A DNA stretch of 59,540 bases, taken from Candidatus Babelota bacterium (GTDB lineage Bacteria > Babelota > Babeliae > Babelales > Vermiphilaceae). The notes beneath the pieces are model-generated. The model was not told the origin of the DNA and made no database searches. It saw nothing but the letters and a program-made list of their open reading frames with translations. Positions within the stretch are counted from its first letter, which is position 1; each line of letters starts with the position of its first letter. A program made the position numbers and the translations under genes. Positions 24,266 to 33,771 of this stretch are shown piece by piece. The stretch is taken from the NCBI GenBank assembly GCA_003963225.1, contig RXKB01000055.1:1-59540 (forward strand), in the 5' to 3' direction.

Positions 24266-26192
24266 AATCAATCTTGCTTTTTTCTTGCAATGTTTATTGA
24301 TACTACTAAACACGAAATGTTCAACAGCCCTAAGACCGGAAACTTTTCCGTCAAAAATATTTCAAATGTCATGCTCAAACCTACAGATTGATAAAACAAC
24401 AAACTCTCTGATATCTTTTTTACAAACAACTAAATGGTACTATTTTTTAGACACCAACGACAATATTGAAATAAAATGTACTATCCCTGACAACCAAATA
24501 TTTGCAAACGACGAAGAAAAATTAACTTATTTACTTAACCAACCTTGGCCGTTACCAGCAAATTTACATTTTACCCATCAAAAGCTATGGGATTTAGCTC
24601 TAAAAATTCAATCATCTAAACAAAACATGTTGCCTACATTGCTTAATGATGATCAACAATGCAAAAAACTTTATGATTATTTACACCCAGAAAACCCCTT
24701 TTTTACATATCTTAATAGCTACAGTGAGTTAAACTTACTCACCATTCTTTTTAATTATAAATATATGGAGATTAAAGTTAGCACAAGCGATATCCCATTA
24801 ATACCAACAATTGAATTTTATTTAACAAAAAAAATATTTTCACAAAATGACTATCTAACAATAATAAGACAATGCTTACTAAATGTAGACTTTAATCCAT
24901 CCTGTTATGATGAGCAAAAAGACACATTTACTGATCCCCAAAAAAAAGAAATTGAACCTTTTATTAAATTAAAAAAAAAATTTATGATACAGTATCCAAC
25001 ACTTGCTCAATCACCATGCATCATAAAAAATTATTTCTCGTTTATATTACAAAATCCATCAACATCTTTACCAAAAATTCCCATTTTGCTTAATCATCTT
25101 GATTTATCACACCTTGATTTGAGCGACAGACAACTAGATAATTTATTTATCAAGAACCAGCAGTGTGATCCAAAACATTTTGATTTTATTAATGATAAAA
25201 TACAATATATTTACAACCCCAAGACTTTTGATCCATTTCGAACATTAATTAATTTTCAAAATCAAAATATAGAAATGAGAAAGTATTTATATATTTCTGG
25301 GGGAAATCAAGTATATAATTATGATTATTATTTATTTTTTCATGATATAAAAAAACTATCTTTGCACCATAATCCTAATTTAAAAGTAATACCTCTTCGC
25401 GCCATACGCCGAGTCTTTCCAAATTTGCAAACAATCTCAGTGGATAGCCCTGATCAACTTAAAGACTCGTCTGAGAAGATCAATATAGATCTTATTTGTT
25501 CTAACAAATTATCCTATACAGACACATTCTGGAATGAAGGAAAAATAAAAAAAAATATAATTAATCATTTAGATATAATTTTACATAAACTCGACACTAG
25601 AAACCGCCAAACATTGCAGGCTCTTTATGTAAATGCTTACATAAGCTTTTTTTGCTGCACCAACTATTTTCATGATTTAAATAAAGAAATTATGTTAAAA
25701 ACAATAGCGCTATTTGGAGTTTATGCTATTGCAACACTCTTTACTGAAAATAATATTAGCATTTTCTATGACAGCTCGATTAAAAAAACATCTCTTTTAT
25801 TGCTTATTATTACCACCATACTATTACAAATAAATAATAGCGACCAAGGCAAGCATGCTCAGAAAATCACTTGGTCTAGATTTTGTGGATATTGGCTTTG
25901 CGCAAGATTATTTTTTATGACGGTCAACTATATTTTATTATCATATTATATACAAAAATGTCTGACATTAACATCCATCAATAAAGAAATGACTGAACAA
26001 AATCTATTTTACTTTATTTTTGTAATTTACCCTTTGTATTGGTTAGAAAAAAATATTACTATAATGATATGCGATCATGATCAGTTTATTCCTAAATTGA
26101 TAGTCTTATTTTTTAATAATTTTTTTTTAGAAAACTTTTATTATCCAAAATGCCCTCTTTTGCATGAAAATATACGCTTGCATGTGGATTAG
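24258..26192 (+). CDS. exported membrane protein with LRR-like segment, copy B
   Basis: This 644-residue protein begins with a signal peptide. The long soluble region holds leucine-rich-repeat-like units: HLDLSHLDLSDRQLDNLF at about 280-297, and LSLHHNPNLKVIPLRAI then FPNLQTISV at about 370-400. The last 190 residues contain about four membrane segments, including FGVYAIATLF and LLLLIITTILLQI. Repeat position and layout match the protein at 14441-16135, so I regard them as paralogues. LRR proteins of host-associated bacteria often bind host proteins, but the membrane tail means this one may stay on the cell. Function is unknown. Confidence 0.6.
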   Translation: MHKINLAFFLQCLLILLNTKCSTALRPETFPSKIFQMSCSNLQIDKTTNSLISFLQTTKWYYFLDTNDNIEIKCTIPDNQIFANDEEKLTYLLNQPWPLPANLHFTHQKLWDLALKIQSSKQNMLPTLLNDDQQCKKLYDYLHPENPFFTYLNSYSELNLLTILFNYKYMEIKVSTSDIPLIPTIEFYLTKKIFSQNDYLTIIRQCLLNVDFNPSCYDEQKDTFTDPQKKEIEPFIKLKKKFMIQYPTLAQSPCIIKNYFSFILQNPSTSLPKIPILLNHLDLSHLDLSDRQLDNLFIKNQQCDPKHFDFINDKIQYIYNPKTFDPFRTLINFQNQNIEMRKYLYISGGNQVYNYDYYLFFHDIKKLSLHHNPNLKVIPLRAIRRVFPNLQTISVDSPDQLKDSSEKINIDLICSNKLSYTDTFWNEGKIKKNIINHLDIILHKLDTRNRQTLQALYVNAYISFFCCTNYFHDLNKEIMLKTIALFGVYAIATLFTENNISIFYDSSIKKTSLLLLIITTILLQINNSDQGKHAQKITWSRFCGYWLCARLFFMTVNYILLSYYIQKCLTLTSINKEMTEQNLFYFIFVIYPLYWLEKNITIMICDHDQFIPKLIVLFFNNFFLENFYYPKCPLLHENIRLHVD

Positions 26193-26257
26193 CTTTAAGC
26201 CTGTAACAACCCAAAGGTTTATAAGATTGTCTTTGTCTATTAGATTGTAAACAGCAT

Positions 26258-26293
26258 ATCAATAAAAATATTTAAGATCATATTTTTATTGAT
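26258..26293. terminator. AT-rich inverted repeat between convergent genes
   Basis: A perfect 14-bp stem (ATCAATAAAAATAT / ATATTTTTATTGAT) with an eight-base loop lies directly between the stops of two convergent genes. It may terminate both directions, but there is no clear U tract and the stem is almost all A-T. Confidence 0.4.
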
Positions 26294-26294
26294 C

Positions 26295-26798
26295 TTACTG
26301 TATTTTTGTCCATCTATTGTTACCATACAGATAAAGTCTCAGCACACCCCACTCGCCAATAGAACTACTTAAGGCATAAAAATAGCTGTTTTTTTTTGAG
26401 CCAATATATACAACCCCGCTACTCATAGCGCCATTTGAAAAACACACAAGCTGATTATGTAAAAATGAAATCGGCTTTTGTATTGATTCTGTTGGCGCAC
26501 TTGGTGGGCCATACCCATTTGGTGGATACAAAAAACTAACTGACTGTGAAAATACATGCGTAGTTGAATCCACAATATACGAATTACTTTTGCTATCAAA
26601 GGTAATTACAATATCTTTATTATCAATAACAGCCATCGCTCGTTGAGCTTCTATGGTATTAACCAATAAATCAATCTCTAAACGCAGCAATACGCGATCC
26701 AACACACCAATTAAAGGAAAAGATAATCCTGCCAAAAGACTTATTAGTCCAACAAATAGGATACATTCGACAAACAAAAATCCATTTTTATATTGCAT
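26295..26798 (-). CDS. GspH/FimT-like pseudopilin
   Basis: The N-terminus is a type IV prepilin signal: short basic leader MQYKNG, cleavage expected before Phe7, Glu at mature position 5, then a hydrophobic helix (FLFVECILFVGLISLLAGL). The C-terminal part is beta-rich as in GspH/FimT minor pseudopilins, with AQRAMAVIDNKDIVITFD typical of that family. It has 167 residues. It is the third gene of a minus-strand set after gspE and the PP2C-like gene, 30 bases behind the latter. It would be processed by a prepilin peptidase encoded elsewhere. Confidence 0.78.
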   Translation of the reverse strand: MQYKNGFLFVECILFVGLISLLAGLSFPLIGVLDRVLLRLEIDLLVNTIEAQRAMAVIDNKDIVITFDSKSNSYIVDSTTHVFSQSVSFLYPPNGYGPPSAPTESIQKPISFLHNQLVCFSNGAMSSGVVYIGSKKNSYFYALSSSIGEWGVLRLYLYGNNRWTKIQ

Positions 26799-26828
26799 AC
26801 ATGTATACCATATACAATGCGGGTAATT

Positions 26829-28730
26829 TTACCATGGTAAAAAATCAGCAAAATATTGCCAACACGATGAAAAAAACAATGTAATACAAGAAATAAAAGC
26901 CGAAAATATAGACTGCCCATCTTCGTTCTGTGTTTTTTTAGTGTCAGGAGCAGATTGTGGATTAACTGGTAGTATATTCGATTGTTCAATTGGTAATGGA
27001 ATCAGTTGTTTAAACTGCTCATTTTGTTTATTGACAGCAAGAGACTCATTGTCAAGCTGCAAACATAAGTCTTTCTTCTGTTGATCTTGCACAACCGTTG
27101 GGTGAATCTCTACTTGTTCATTTTTTTCAATAGTAATGAAGACTATTGAAGTATTGTCACTAGCAAAGTGTTGTATATTTTTTATTTTTTCATCTAGACA
27201 ATCAAAATGCCAGCAAAGCAATTGATCTTTCTTTATTATATCTATAGCGTTTTTAATGTTTAAGAATATTTTTTTTAAATCTTGCAAAAAACACTTTTGT
27301 TTATAACAAAATAAATTATTATCTTCGTTTATTGGCAAAGCGTCAAAATCTAAATCAAAAACTCCTGTTAAACGTTGTTCTAATAAACCGTCATCTAAAT
27401 TAAAATAAAGATACCGTATAATATCATGCATACTGTTTAATTTTTCATCTTTCGTTTGAGCGTCAACATTATATTCTGGAGGGAATTCATACTCTTGTAT
27501 TGTATCTGGAAGAAAAAAGGTTTGACTCAATTGCTCTTTTGCCGGCAACTGTGCTTTAATAACTACGTCATTAACTTCACAGGATTGAGCTATATAATCT
27601 TTTACAAATAATTTTTTATTAAAAAACGAAAATAAATTATCTATAACAATTTGCAAGCCCTGCATAAAAGAATTTAACTCTATTACTTTATCTTTTAAAC
27701 TCTCGACATAAACCGCTCTATTAACATTTTTTTGACGCAACCCAGGAAAAATTATTCTTATATACTCTTTAAAAAAGAATTGAAACCATTTATATACAAG
27801 ATTATGTGTAACATCGTTTAGAATACTTAATAACATTATTCTATTAACAATTGCTTGATCGCTAAAATTAAAACTATCCAATTCACGAGAGTTTAAACAT
27901 CTATTTACAAAATCAAACACCTCTACTTTCAAAGTATGCGTCCATAAACCATCAGTAGCCATTAAAATCCATTGCACATCGACAGCATTATTAATAATAA
28001 TACTTTCTGGCTCAGCACTCATTTGACAACCTGAATCTTTAACAAAACTAGAGCTCTGTTGATCGTTCGCTTTAAAATTACCAAAAGACCTGTAAAATGA
28101 ATATTGCCCTGCTCGTTCTTGTAAATGATGTACGGGGTCTGTGACTTTCAACTGACCATAATCAGACCAAATAGCTTCTGAATCACCACACCATGAAATA
28201 AGAAATTTATTGTCTTGAGGAACCCAAAATAGCAAAAGAGCTGTTGAACCAGCATTGACCCAAGAAGGAACTACATTATCAAATCCCAATAAGCCCATCA
28301 GATAAAATAATTTTGCTTGATACAAGCAATTTTGAAAAAAAGTTATATATATATAATCATTTTTATTTTGAAAAAATTTTAATTTATTGTTTATTTTTAT
28401 AAAAATATTGCTTATGCTACTTTTTGGATAAAGATTATTAATATTATATTGATTGCAATATTTTAGTAGTCTTAACAAAAGATCGTCGTTAATAGCTTCT
28501 TGCCCAATACCTCCGTTACCATCAAACACTGCAGCGACTATTGGTTGATCTGGTGTTATAATTGATGGAACATACACCACATCCTCTTGAATGCTCTTAC
28601 CACCTTGAATGATAGAAGACACGGTATTTATTTTAAAATCAGAAAGTTGGTTCTGTGAAACACGCTGAGATAGATCCTCCATAGCCATTATAAATGAAGA
28701 GAGCAGCAAAACAATAGATACTATAACCAT
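26829..28730 (-). CDS. exported PP2C-like phosphatase with long insertion
   Basis: The PPM/PP2C motifs are in order: QEDVVY (D50), VFDGNGG (D70), GSTALLLFW, WCGDSEAIW, SFYRSFGN, MATDGLW (D260) and DNTSIVFITI (D525). The metal aspartates are kept, but the usual DGHGG is DGNGG, so the catalytic His is Asn. About 260 residues of unknown sequence separate the last two motifs. A signal-like segment (residues 2-16) and a C-terminal hydrophobic stretch (after 605) suggest export. It starts 22 bases after gspE, in an operon with it and the pseudopilin gene. It may dephosphorylate Ser/Thr outside the cell, or be a weak or dead enzyme. Confidence 0.75.
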   Translation of the reverse strand: MVIVSIVLLLSSFIMAMEDLSQRVSQNQLSDFKINTVSSIIQGGKSIQEDVVYVPSIITPDQPIVAAVFDGNGGIGQEAINDDLLLRLLKYCNQYNINNLYPKSSISNIFIKINNKLKFFQNKNDYIYITFFQNCLYQAKLFYLMGLLGFDNVVPSWVNAGSTALLLFWVPQDNKFLISWCGDSEAIWSDYGQLKVTDPVHHLQERAGQYSFYRSFGNFKANDQQSSSFVKDSGCQMSAEPESIIINNAVDVQWILMATDGLWTHTLKVEVFDFVNRCLNSRELDSFNFSDQAIVNRIMLLSILNDVTHNLVYKWFQFFFKEYIRIIFPGLRQKNVNRAVYVESLKDKVIELNSFMQGLQIVIDNLFSFFNKKLFVKDYIAQSCEVNDVVIKAQLPAKEQLSQTFFLPDTIQEYEFPPEYNVDAQTKDEKLNSMHDIIRYLYFNLDDGLLEQRLTGVFDLDFDALPINEDNNLFCYKQKCFLQDLKKIFLNIKNAIDIIKKDQLLCWHFDCLDEKIKNIQHFASDNTSIVFITIEKNEQVEIHPTVVQDQQKKDLCLQLDNESLAVNKQNEQFKQLIPLPIEQSNILPVNPQSAPDTKKTQNEDGQSIFSAFISCITLFFSSCWQYFADFLPW

Positions 28731-28752
28731 AATTTTTGAAAAACGTTTTTAA

Positions 28753-30507
28753 TTAAATATTAAGATCTACATTTTCTTTTTTTTGTTCAACAAGTTCGTC
28801 TTCTGCTTCAATTTCTATAGTGGCAACTGAAAGCACTTCTTCAATAGTTGTCAACCCTTTTTTTATAGCCCGTAATCCATCTTGCACCAATAAACTCATG
28901 CCATCTTGTATAGCACGTTGGCGCAATACTGATGTATCAGCTCGTTGCATGGTAAGTGCACTAATGCCTGGGGTCATTTCCATAACTTCAAAAATAGCTT
29001 TTCTGCCACGATAACCAAGGTGAGAACATTGATCGCAACCACCAGGTTCAAAAAACTGAATATTTTGTGCTTCTTGTTTGGATAACCCAATTCTTTCAAG
29101 TAAGTCTGTAGAAGGAACATACGGCTTTTTGCAATCAACACACAACGTTCTAATTAACCGCTGCGCAAGCACAACTACCACTGACGATGCTATTAAAAAA
29201 GGCTCAATACCCATATCTATTAATCGTGTAATAGATGCGGGAGCACTGTTTGTATGCAAGGTACTCAAAACCAAATGGCCTGTTAGGGCTGCTTGAATGG
29301 CAATTTGCGCTGTTTCTTGATCACGCGTTTCTCCAATCATAACCACATCTGGATCTTGGCGCAAAATAGAACGTAACGCAGCTGCAAAACTCATACCTAC
29401 TTTTTCTTTCACCTGCACCTGCCCAATACCACTCATTTGGTATTCCACCGGATCTTCTACCGTAATAATATTTACATCTGGCTTATTAAGTTTGCCCAAC
29501 ACTGAATATAAAGTTGAAGTTTTACCAGAACCTGTAGGCCCCGTAACATAAATAATACCGTTTGGACGTTCAACATTTTTGAGCATAATTTTTAAATCCC
29601 GCTCGCTCATGCCAAGTTCTTCTAAGTGACCAAAGGTTCTACTTTTATCAAGCAAACGCATTACAACGCGCTCTCCGTAAACAACAGGCAAAATAGAAAC
29701 ACGTAAATCTATAGATTTATCTGCCACTTTAATAGCAATACGCCCATCTTGTGGAATTCGTTTTTCTGCAATATTTAAATTAGCCATAATTTTAATGCGT
29801 GAAACAAGCGCCCCTTGAATACGTTTTGGCGGGTTCATTGAATCATACATAACTCCATCAATCCGATAACGAACACGCATCTCTTTTTCAAACGGTTCAA
29901 TATGGATATCTGAAGCATTTTGTTTAACCGCCTGGAATAAAATATGGTTAACTAGCTTTATAATAGGCGCTTCTGTTGCCATAGTTAAAATATCTTTTTC
30001 ACCAAGATCTTCTAACGCAACGGCTTCTCCTGCATCCGCCTCTTCTTCAAGCTCTTCAATAACTTCTTTAGAGCCTTCAAGCGGATAATATTTATTAATA
30101 CTATTTATAATAAGAGATGGCGTTGCAACGGCATACAATGCCCCACCACCCAACAATAAGTTTAGCTCATCTAATGATTGAAACTGCATAGGATCTGCAG
30201 CCAATATAATAATGTTGCCATCTTTTTTAATAGGCATCACCACATTGTCACGCAAAAACTTTAAAGAAACTTTTGCAAGTAAAGCAAGATCAGCCATGTC
30301 ATCTTGCATAGATTCTACAACAAATAAGCCTGCATGCTTTGCGTAAGCATGCGCAATTTTTTCTTGTGTAGCAAATCCTTGCTTGATTATAAATTCGGTC
30401 AAATCAAGCTGTGGATCTTTTTGAAATGCTAGTTCTATCTGTTGTTGTTGTTCTTGAGTGAGTACTTTTTGCGCAACTAAAATATCAAGATGCTTTTTAC
30501 TTATCAT
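28753..30507 (-). CDS. gspE: type II secretion / type IV pilus assembly ATPase GspE/PilB
   Basis: This is the hexameric cytoplasmic ATPase that drives pseudopilus or pilus assembly. An N-terminal MshEN-type domain (to about 150) precedes the AAA-type domain: Walker A GPTGSGKT at about 323-330, Asp box VEDPVEY, Walker B DPDVVMIGE and the His box LSTLHTNSA, plus the zinc cysteines CVDC and CDQC. The start is ATG 30507, with GAGGAA eight bases upstream; the in-frame TTG at 30528 is less likely. It has 584 residues. It heads the operon with the PP2C-like and GspH-like genes. The choice between GspE and PilB needs the rest of the system; gspK at 37 kb favours type II secretion. Confidence 0.93.
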   Translation of the reverse strand: MISKKHLDILVAQKVLTQEQQQQIELAFQKDPQLDLTEFIIKQGFATQEKIAHAYAKHAGLFVVESMQDDMADLALLAKVSLKFLRDNVVMPIKKDGNIIILAADPMQFQSLDELNLLLGGGALYAVATPSLIINSINKYYPLEGSKEVIEELEEEADAGEAVALEDLGEKDILTMATEAPIIKLVNHILFQAVKQNASDIHIEPFEKEMRVRYRIDGVMYDSMNPPKRIQGALVSRIKIMANLNIAEKRIPQDGRIAIKVADKSIDLRVSILPVVYGERVVMRLLDKSRTFGHLEELGMSERDLKIMLKNVERPNGIIYVTGPTGSGKTSTLYSVLGKLNKPDVNIITVEDPVEYQMSGIGQVQVKEKVGMSFAAALRSILRQDPDVVMIGETRDQETAQIAIQAALTGHLVLSTLHTNSAPASITRLIDMGIEPFLIASSVVVVLAQRLIRTLCVDCKKPYVPSTDLLERIGLSKQEAQNIQFFEPGGCDQCSHLGYRGRKAIFEVMEMTPGISALTMQRADTSVLRQRAIQDGMSLLVQDGLRAIKKGLTTIEEVLSVATIEIEAEDELVEQKKENVDLNI

Positions 30508-30607
30508 TCTATATTCCTCACTTATCAAGACAACGGACTTATTATCTATATTATTACTTTAAGTTTAACATAAAGTATATTGCTATTTTATTAAAGATTT
30601 TTTAAAA

Positions 30608-30910
30608 ATGATTTACGGAAATATTATTATTTCAATCATACAACACAATACCAAAAACGCAAAGCTCAAGACAGCAAACTGCTACTTACAACAAACAATG
30701 TCAGTTGACCACAATGACATTGCGGCAGAAATTATTTTTATCATAATTAGTCAATTGGCACATACTAACAATCAATACAGATCAACAACATTTATTATGG
30801 TTACTTACGCTGATAATGATTTTCAAAAATACAAAGCGCTTTTAACGCGATTGCACTTCCCGTTGAAAACATTGACCTTGTATCGTGATCAGCTTTTTCA
30901 TAAAAATTAA
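30608..30910 (+). pseudogene. truncated macro-domain paralogue
   Basis: One hundred codons of which only the C-terminal part is recognisable: TTFIMVTYADNDFQKYKALL matches KTFIMVAYSDKDFQVYANAF in the intact macro gene at 30966. The ligand-binding front of the domain (GD, NAAN, GGG motifs) is missing, so it cannot bind ADP-ribose. It is most likely the remains of a tandem duplication. An ATG is present but the ribosome-binding site is poor. Confidence 0.55.
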
Positions 30911-30965
30911 TTTGACATTTTTTATTATCAAGTTAATTTAAAATAAATCACTAATTAAGAATAGA

Positions 30966-31763
30966 ATGATCATGTATTTAAAAATAATTACAAATATAAA
31001 ACTTATTATTTTAACTCTTATTTGCATCACGCTAACAAAGATAAGTGAATCGAATATGAGCGCATATTATAAAGCTAATCAAACAACCTACCGACTGTCG
31101 TCTTCTAATGGCACAAACTATACAATCAAAATTATACAAGGCGATTTGTTAAATCTACAAGAAATAGACAATAATTTATTCAGTAGTTATACGATTGTAA
31201 ATGCAGCAAACGAATATTTACAATTAGGAGGTGGTATTGCAGGTGCTATACGGATGGCAGATACCAGCGGGGCTGTTCAAAAAGAATGCGATATATTTTT
31301 GCGTAATAAAAATATCGAAAAAATACCGGTGGGCACATCTGTAGTAACAACAAGCGGAAGTCTTAAAAAGACTAAATCAATTGCTCATATTATACATGCT
31401 GTAGGCCCAGATTGCAGAGAAAAAAAGCAAAAATCAGCGTTTGCACATCTTTTACAAACAACATATGCATATATTTTTAAAAGTGTTATTGATTTTAATA
31501 AATCTACACAAGATCCCATGCAAAAAATAAAAACAGTTGCTTGCCCTTCGATTTCAACTGGCATTTTTGCAGGACCTATTGAACAAGCAGCTACAATTGC
31601 TGCTAATACTATTGTTCAAAATATGTATAACTACGCATATGCATACAACCAAAACGCCCCAAAAACTTTTATTATGGTTGCTTACTCCGATAAAGATTTT
31701 CAGGTATATGCAAATGCATTTGATCAAGCTGTACAAAAACAACCAGAGTTCATCAAGCAATAA
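30966..31763 (+). CDS. exported macro-domain protein
   Basis: Macro domains bind or hydrolyse ADP-ribose derivatives. The motifs are clear: IIQGDLLN (D60 for adenine), IVNAANEYL (about 78-86), the loop LGGGIAGAI (about 87-95), HAVGPD and the late SISTGIFAGP, as in O-acetyl-ADP-ribose deacetylases. The N-terminal 25 residues are strongly hydrophobic, so the protein appears exported or anchored, which is unusual because most bacterial macro proteins are cytoplasmic. It has 265 residues. A degenerate paralogue lies 55 bases upstream. Removal of host ADP-ribose marks is a possible role, inferred only. Confidence 0.87.
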   Translation: MIMYLKIITNIKLIILTLICITLTKISESNMSAYYKANQTTYRLSSSNGTNYTIKIIQGDLLNLQEIDNNLFSSYTIVNAANEYLQLGGGIAGAIRMADTSGAVQKECDIFLRNKNIEKIPVGTSVVTTSGSLKKTKSIAHIIHAVGPDCREKKQKSAFAHLLQTTYAYIFKSVIDFNKSTQDPMQKIKTVACPSISTGIFAGPIEQAATIAANTIVQNMYNYAYAYNQNAPKTFIMVAYSDKDFQVYANAFDQAVQKQPEFIKQ

Positions 31764-31850
31764 CATTATAATAAGCAAAGCAGCTATTGCGAAAAATAAA
31801 AATTCTATTATTATAAAAAACATTATTATGATATCGTTTTAAAGGTGCCC

Positions 31851-32630
31851 ATGGCAAATTTGATTAGTAAAATAACATTAGCTATTATTATAAGTACAAG
31901 CACGTATTATGTAATATACACCAAAGAAACCAAGGACCCCATAAGTAATAGTCCGATAGAAAAAATTCCTGGGAAATCAAAAAAAATAAGCTCTGCAATA
32001 CGCAAAAGAAAATCTTCTGGGATTAAAAAAAAACCTCTTACTATTATGCAAATGCCAGAAGACGAACTAGTGCAGTTGCAAAAAAACGCTGCACTTGAAA
32101 GAGACTTTCCTTTGGCTATAAAATGCCTTGAGCGCAGAATGAAATTAAATACTAACCCAGAAACACTTGCAAATTTGATTTTTGAACTTGGACAACTGCA
32201 GTTTGAATTTAATAAGTTAGAACCTTGCATTAAAACTTTAAATGAGTTTAAAAAAAAGTTTCCTGGTCATATAGAAATAGAAGAAGCGCATTACAAGGTA
32301 TGCGTTGCTTCATTTTTAAATACATTAGGCAGCGAAAAAGATCAAACAAACACAGATATTGCAATTAATCTTGCGAATGAGTACCTTGATCATCCAACAA
32401 ATTTCAAAAAATATCGCTCTGAAGTAGAAACGTTGAAACAACAAACACTTAAACAAAAAGCAACACATGAGCTTATGATTTGTGAGTCGCATATTAAAAC
32501 AGGACACCTAGCCGGAGCAAAAAGACGTTTAGCTTATCTAGAACAAGAATTTAGCAATATACCTGAAATTAATTCCCAAGTACTTGCTTTACACGAAAAA
32601 GTATACTCTCATAAAAAAAATATATCATAA
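31851..32630 (+). CDS. BamD-like TPR protein
   Basis: A hydrophobic N-terminal segment (about residues 5-22) anchors a basic linker and a helical repeat region, roughly 65-255. Repeats such as ALERDFPLAIKCLERRMKL and LIFELGQLQFEFNKLEPCIK are TPR-like, and the stretch KATHELMICESHIKTGHLAG recalls BamD, the lipoprotein of the outer-membrane assembly machine. No lipobox Cys is visible, so it would be membrane-anchored rather than lipidated. ATG 31851 follows AAAGGTG closely. It opens a plus-strand cluster with the ankyrin-like, yraN and cdsA genes. Confidence 0.6.
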   Translation: MANLISKITLAIIISTSTYYVIYTKETKDPISNSPIEKIPGKSKKISSAIRKRKSSGIKKKPLTIMQMPEDELVQLQKNAALERDFPLAIKCLERRMKLNTNPETLANLIFELGQLQFEFNKLEPCIKTLNEFKKKFPGHIEIEEAHYKVCVASFLNTLGSEKDQTNTDIAINLANEYLDHPTNFKKYRSEVETLKQQTLKQKATHELMICESHIKTGHLAGAKRRLAYLEQEFSNIPEINSQVLALHEKVYSHKKNIS

Positions 32631-32658
32631 ACAAGTAGCATAAGGATCATTTTTACTA

Positions 32659-33378
32659 ATGAAGATAACAAAGCACAACATCTTGGCATTACTTATACCA
32701 CTTTCAACTGCTGGTATGGATTTTTCAACAGTGCATTTAACCAAGTACAATACAAATATTGGAGACCCGCTTACCTACGAGCAATATAAAATAAGTTTAT
32801 ATAACGAATACGTACAAGCCGTTACGTCTTTAACTCCTGCACTTTCATGCACAGAGTTGGCAGAGCAAGCAGAAAAAATTAAAGCCATCATCAAAAAATG
32901 CCGTAGCAATCTAGATGAAGCTGATTTGCTTAATGCTCCTGTCAATAACAAAGAATATCGCCTATTACATTTACTAGCAAAATACTCTGCAAATATAGCT
33001 GAAGGTTTGCCCAATTATTCTTCAAGCAATACTGAACGACTTTTAAAAGAAGATGTTCTTTGTACTCGTTTTAATTTTTTATTTAATCATGGTCCTGTAC
33101 ATCCCGTTGCATTTATTAACTCACAAAGGGCAAACGGAAATTCACCATTATTAGATGCAATTAAACTCAATAAAGTAGGAGAGCCTTCTTGTTGTCTTAA
33201 GTTTGTCTTTTTACTTTTATCTAATAACGCTAATCCATTTGTGAAAAATAAAAGCGGAGATACGGCTGCAGCATATATTACCAAAATTGTAATCGCAAAA
33301 CAAAATGATCCAACAACAAACGCAATGGAAACTGCATATCTAAACTATATTGCAGAACAGATAGTTCGTTACCAATAA
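32659..33378 (+). CDS. exported ankyrin-repeat-like protein
   Basis: After a signal-like N-terminus (about residues 6-20) comes a helical protein of 239 residues with ankyrin-like units: YRLLHLLAKYSA at about 95-106, NGNSPLLDAIKLN at about 155-167, and FLLLSNNANPFVKNKSGDTA at about 180-199. The last unit has the typical turn before a new repeat. Ankyrin repeats mediate protein binding and are common in effectors of intracellular bacteria; export to a host is inference. It lies 28 bases after the BamD-like gene. Confidence 0.65.
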   Translation: MKITKHNILALLIPLSTAGMDFSTVHLTKYNTNIGDPLTYEQYKISLYNEYVQAVTSLTPALSCTELAEQAEKIKAIIKKCRSNLDEADLLNAPVNNKEYRLLHLLAKYSANIAEGLPNYSSSNTERLLKEDVLCTRFNFLFNHGPVHPVAFINSQRANGNSPLLDAIKLNKVGEPSCCLKFVFLLLSNNANPFVKNKSGDTAAAYITKIVIAKQNDPTTNAMETAYLNYIAEQIVRYQ

Positions 33379-33390
33379 GTGTAAACTATT

Positions 33391-33771
33391 ATGACCATAA
33401 AAAAAAATTATAATGTATTATTTGGCTCTTGGGCTGAAGAATACGTAAGTGTACATTTACAAGAAAAAGAATTTCTTATCTTACATAAAAATTATCGTAA
33501 AATGGTTGGCGAAATAGATATTATTGCACAAAAAAAGGATCTGTTAATTTTTGTTGAAGTAAAAGCAAGAAAAGCAGCAACAGTTCCTCTTGAAGAAATA
33601 ATATTAACCAGTAAACAAAAAAAAATAATAGCCACGGCTAAACATTTTTTAATGTCATACAAACAATATAATAGCGTTACGGTGCGTTTTGACGTAGCCC
33701 TTGTTGATCATACAAAAGAAGGTATAGCTCTTTCTTATATCGAAAATGCATTCCAAACAGATGATGAATAG
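33391..33771 (+). CDS. YraN-family (UPF0102) nuclease-like protein
   Basis: A small protein with an endonuclease-like fold: GSWAEEYVSVHLQEKEF, then the metal-binding core KMVGEIDIIAQKKDLLIFVE followed by VKARK, which carries the Asp and the ExK catalytic set. The usual length is about 120 residues; here 126. The biological substrate of the family is not known. The gene follows the ankyrin-like gene by 12 bases and overlaps cdsA, so the cluster is probably one transcript. Confidence 0.88.
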   Translation: MTIKKNYNVLFGSWAEEYVSVHLQEKEFLILHKNYRKMVGEIDIIAQKKDLLIFVEVKARKAATVPLEEIILTSKQKKIIATAKHFLMSYKQYNSVTVRFDVALVDHTKEGIALSYIENAFQTDDE

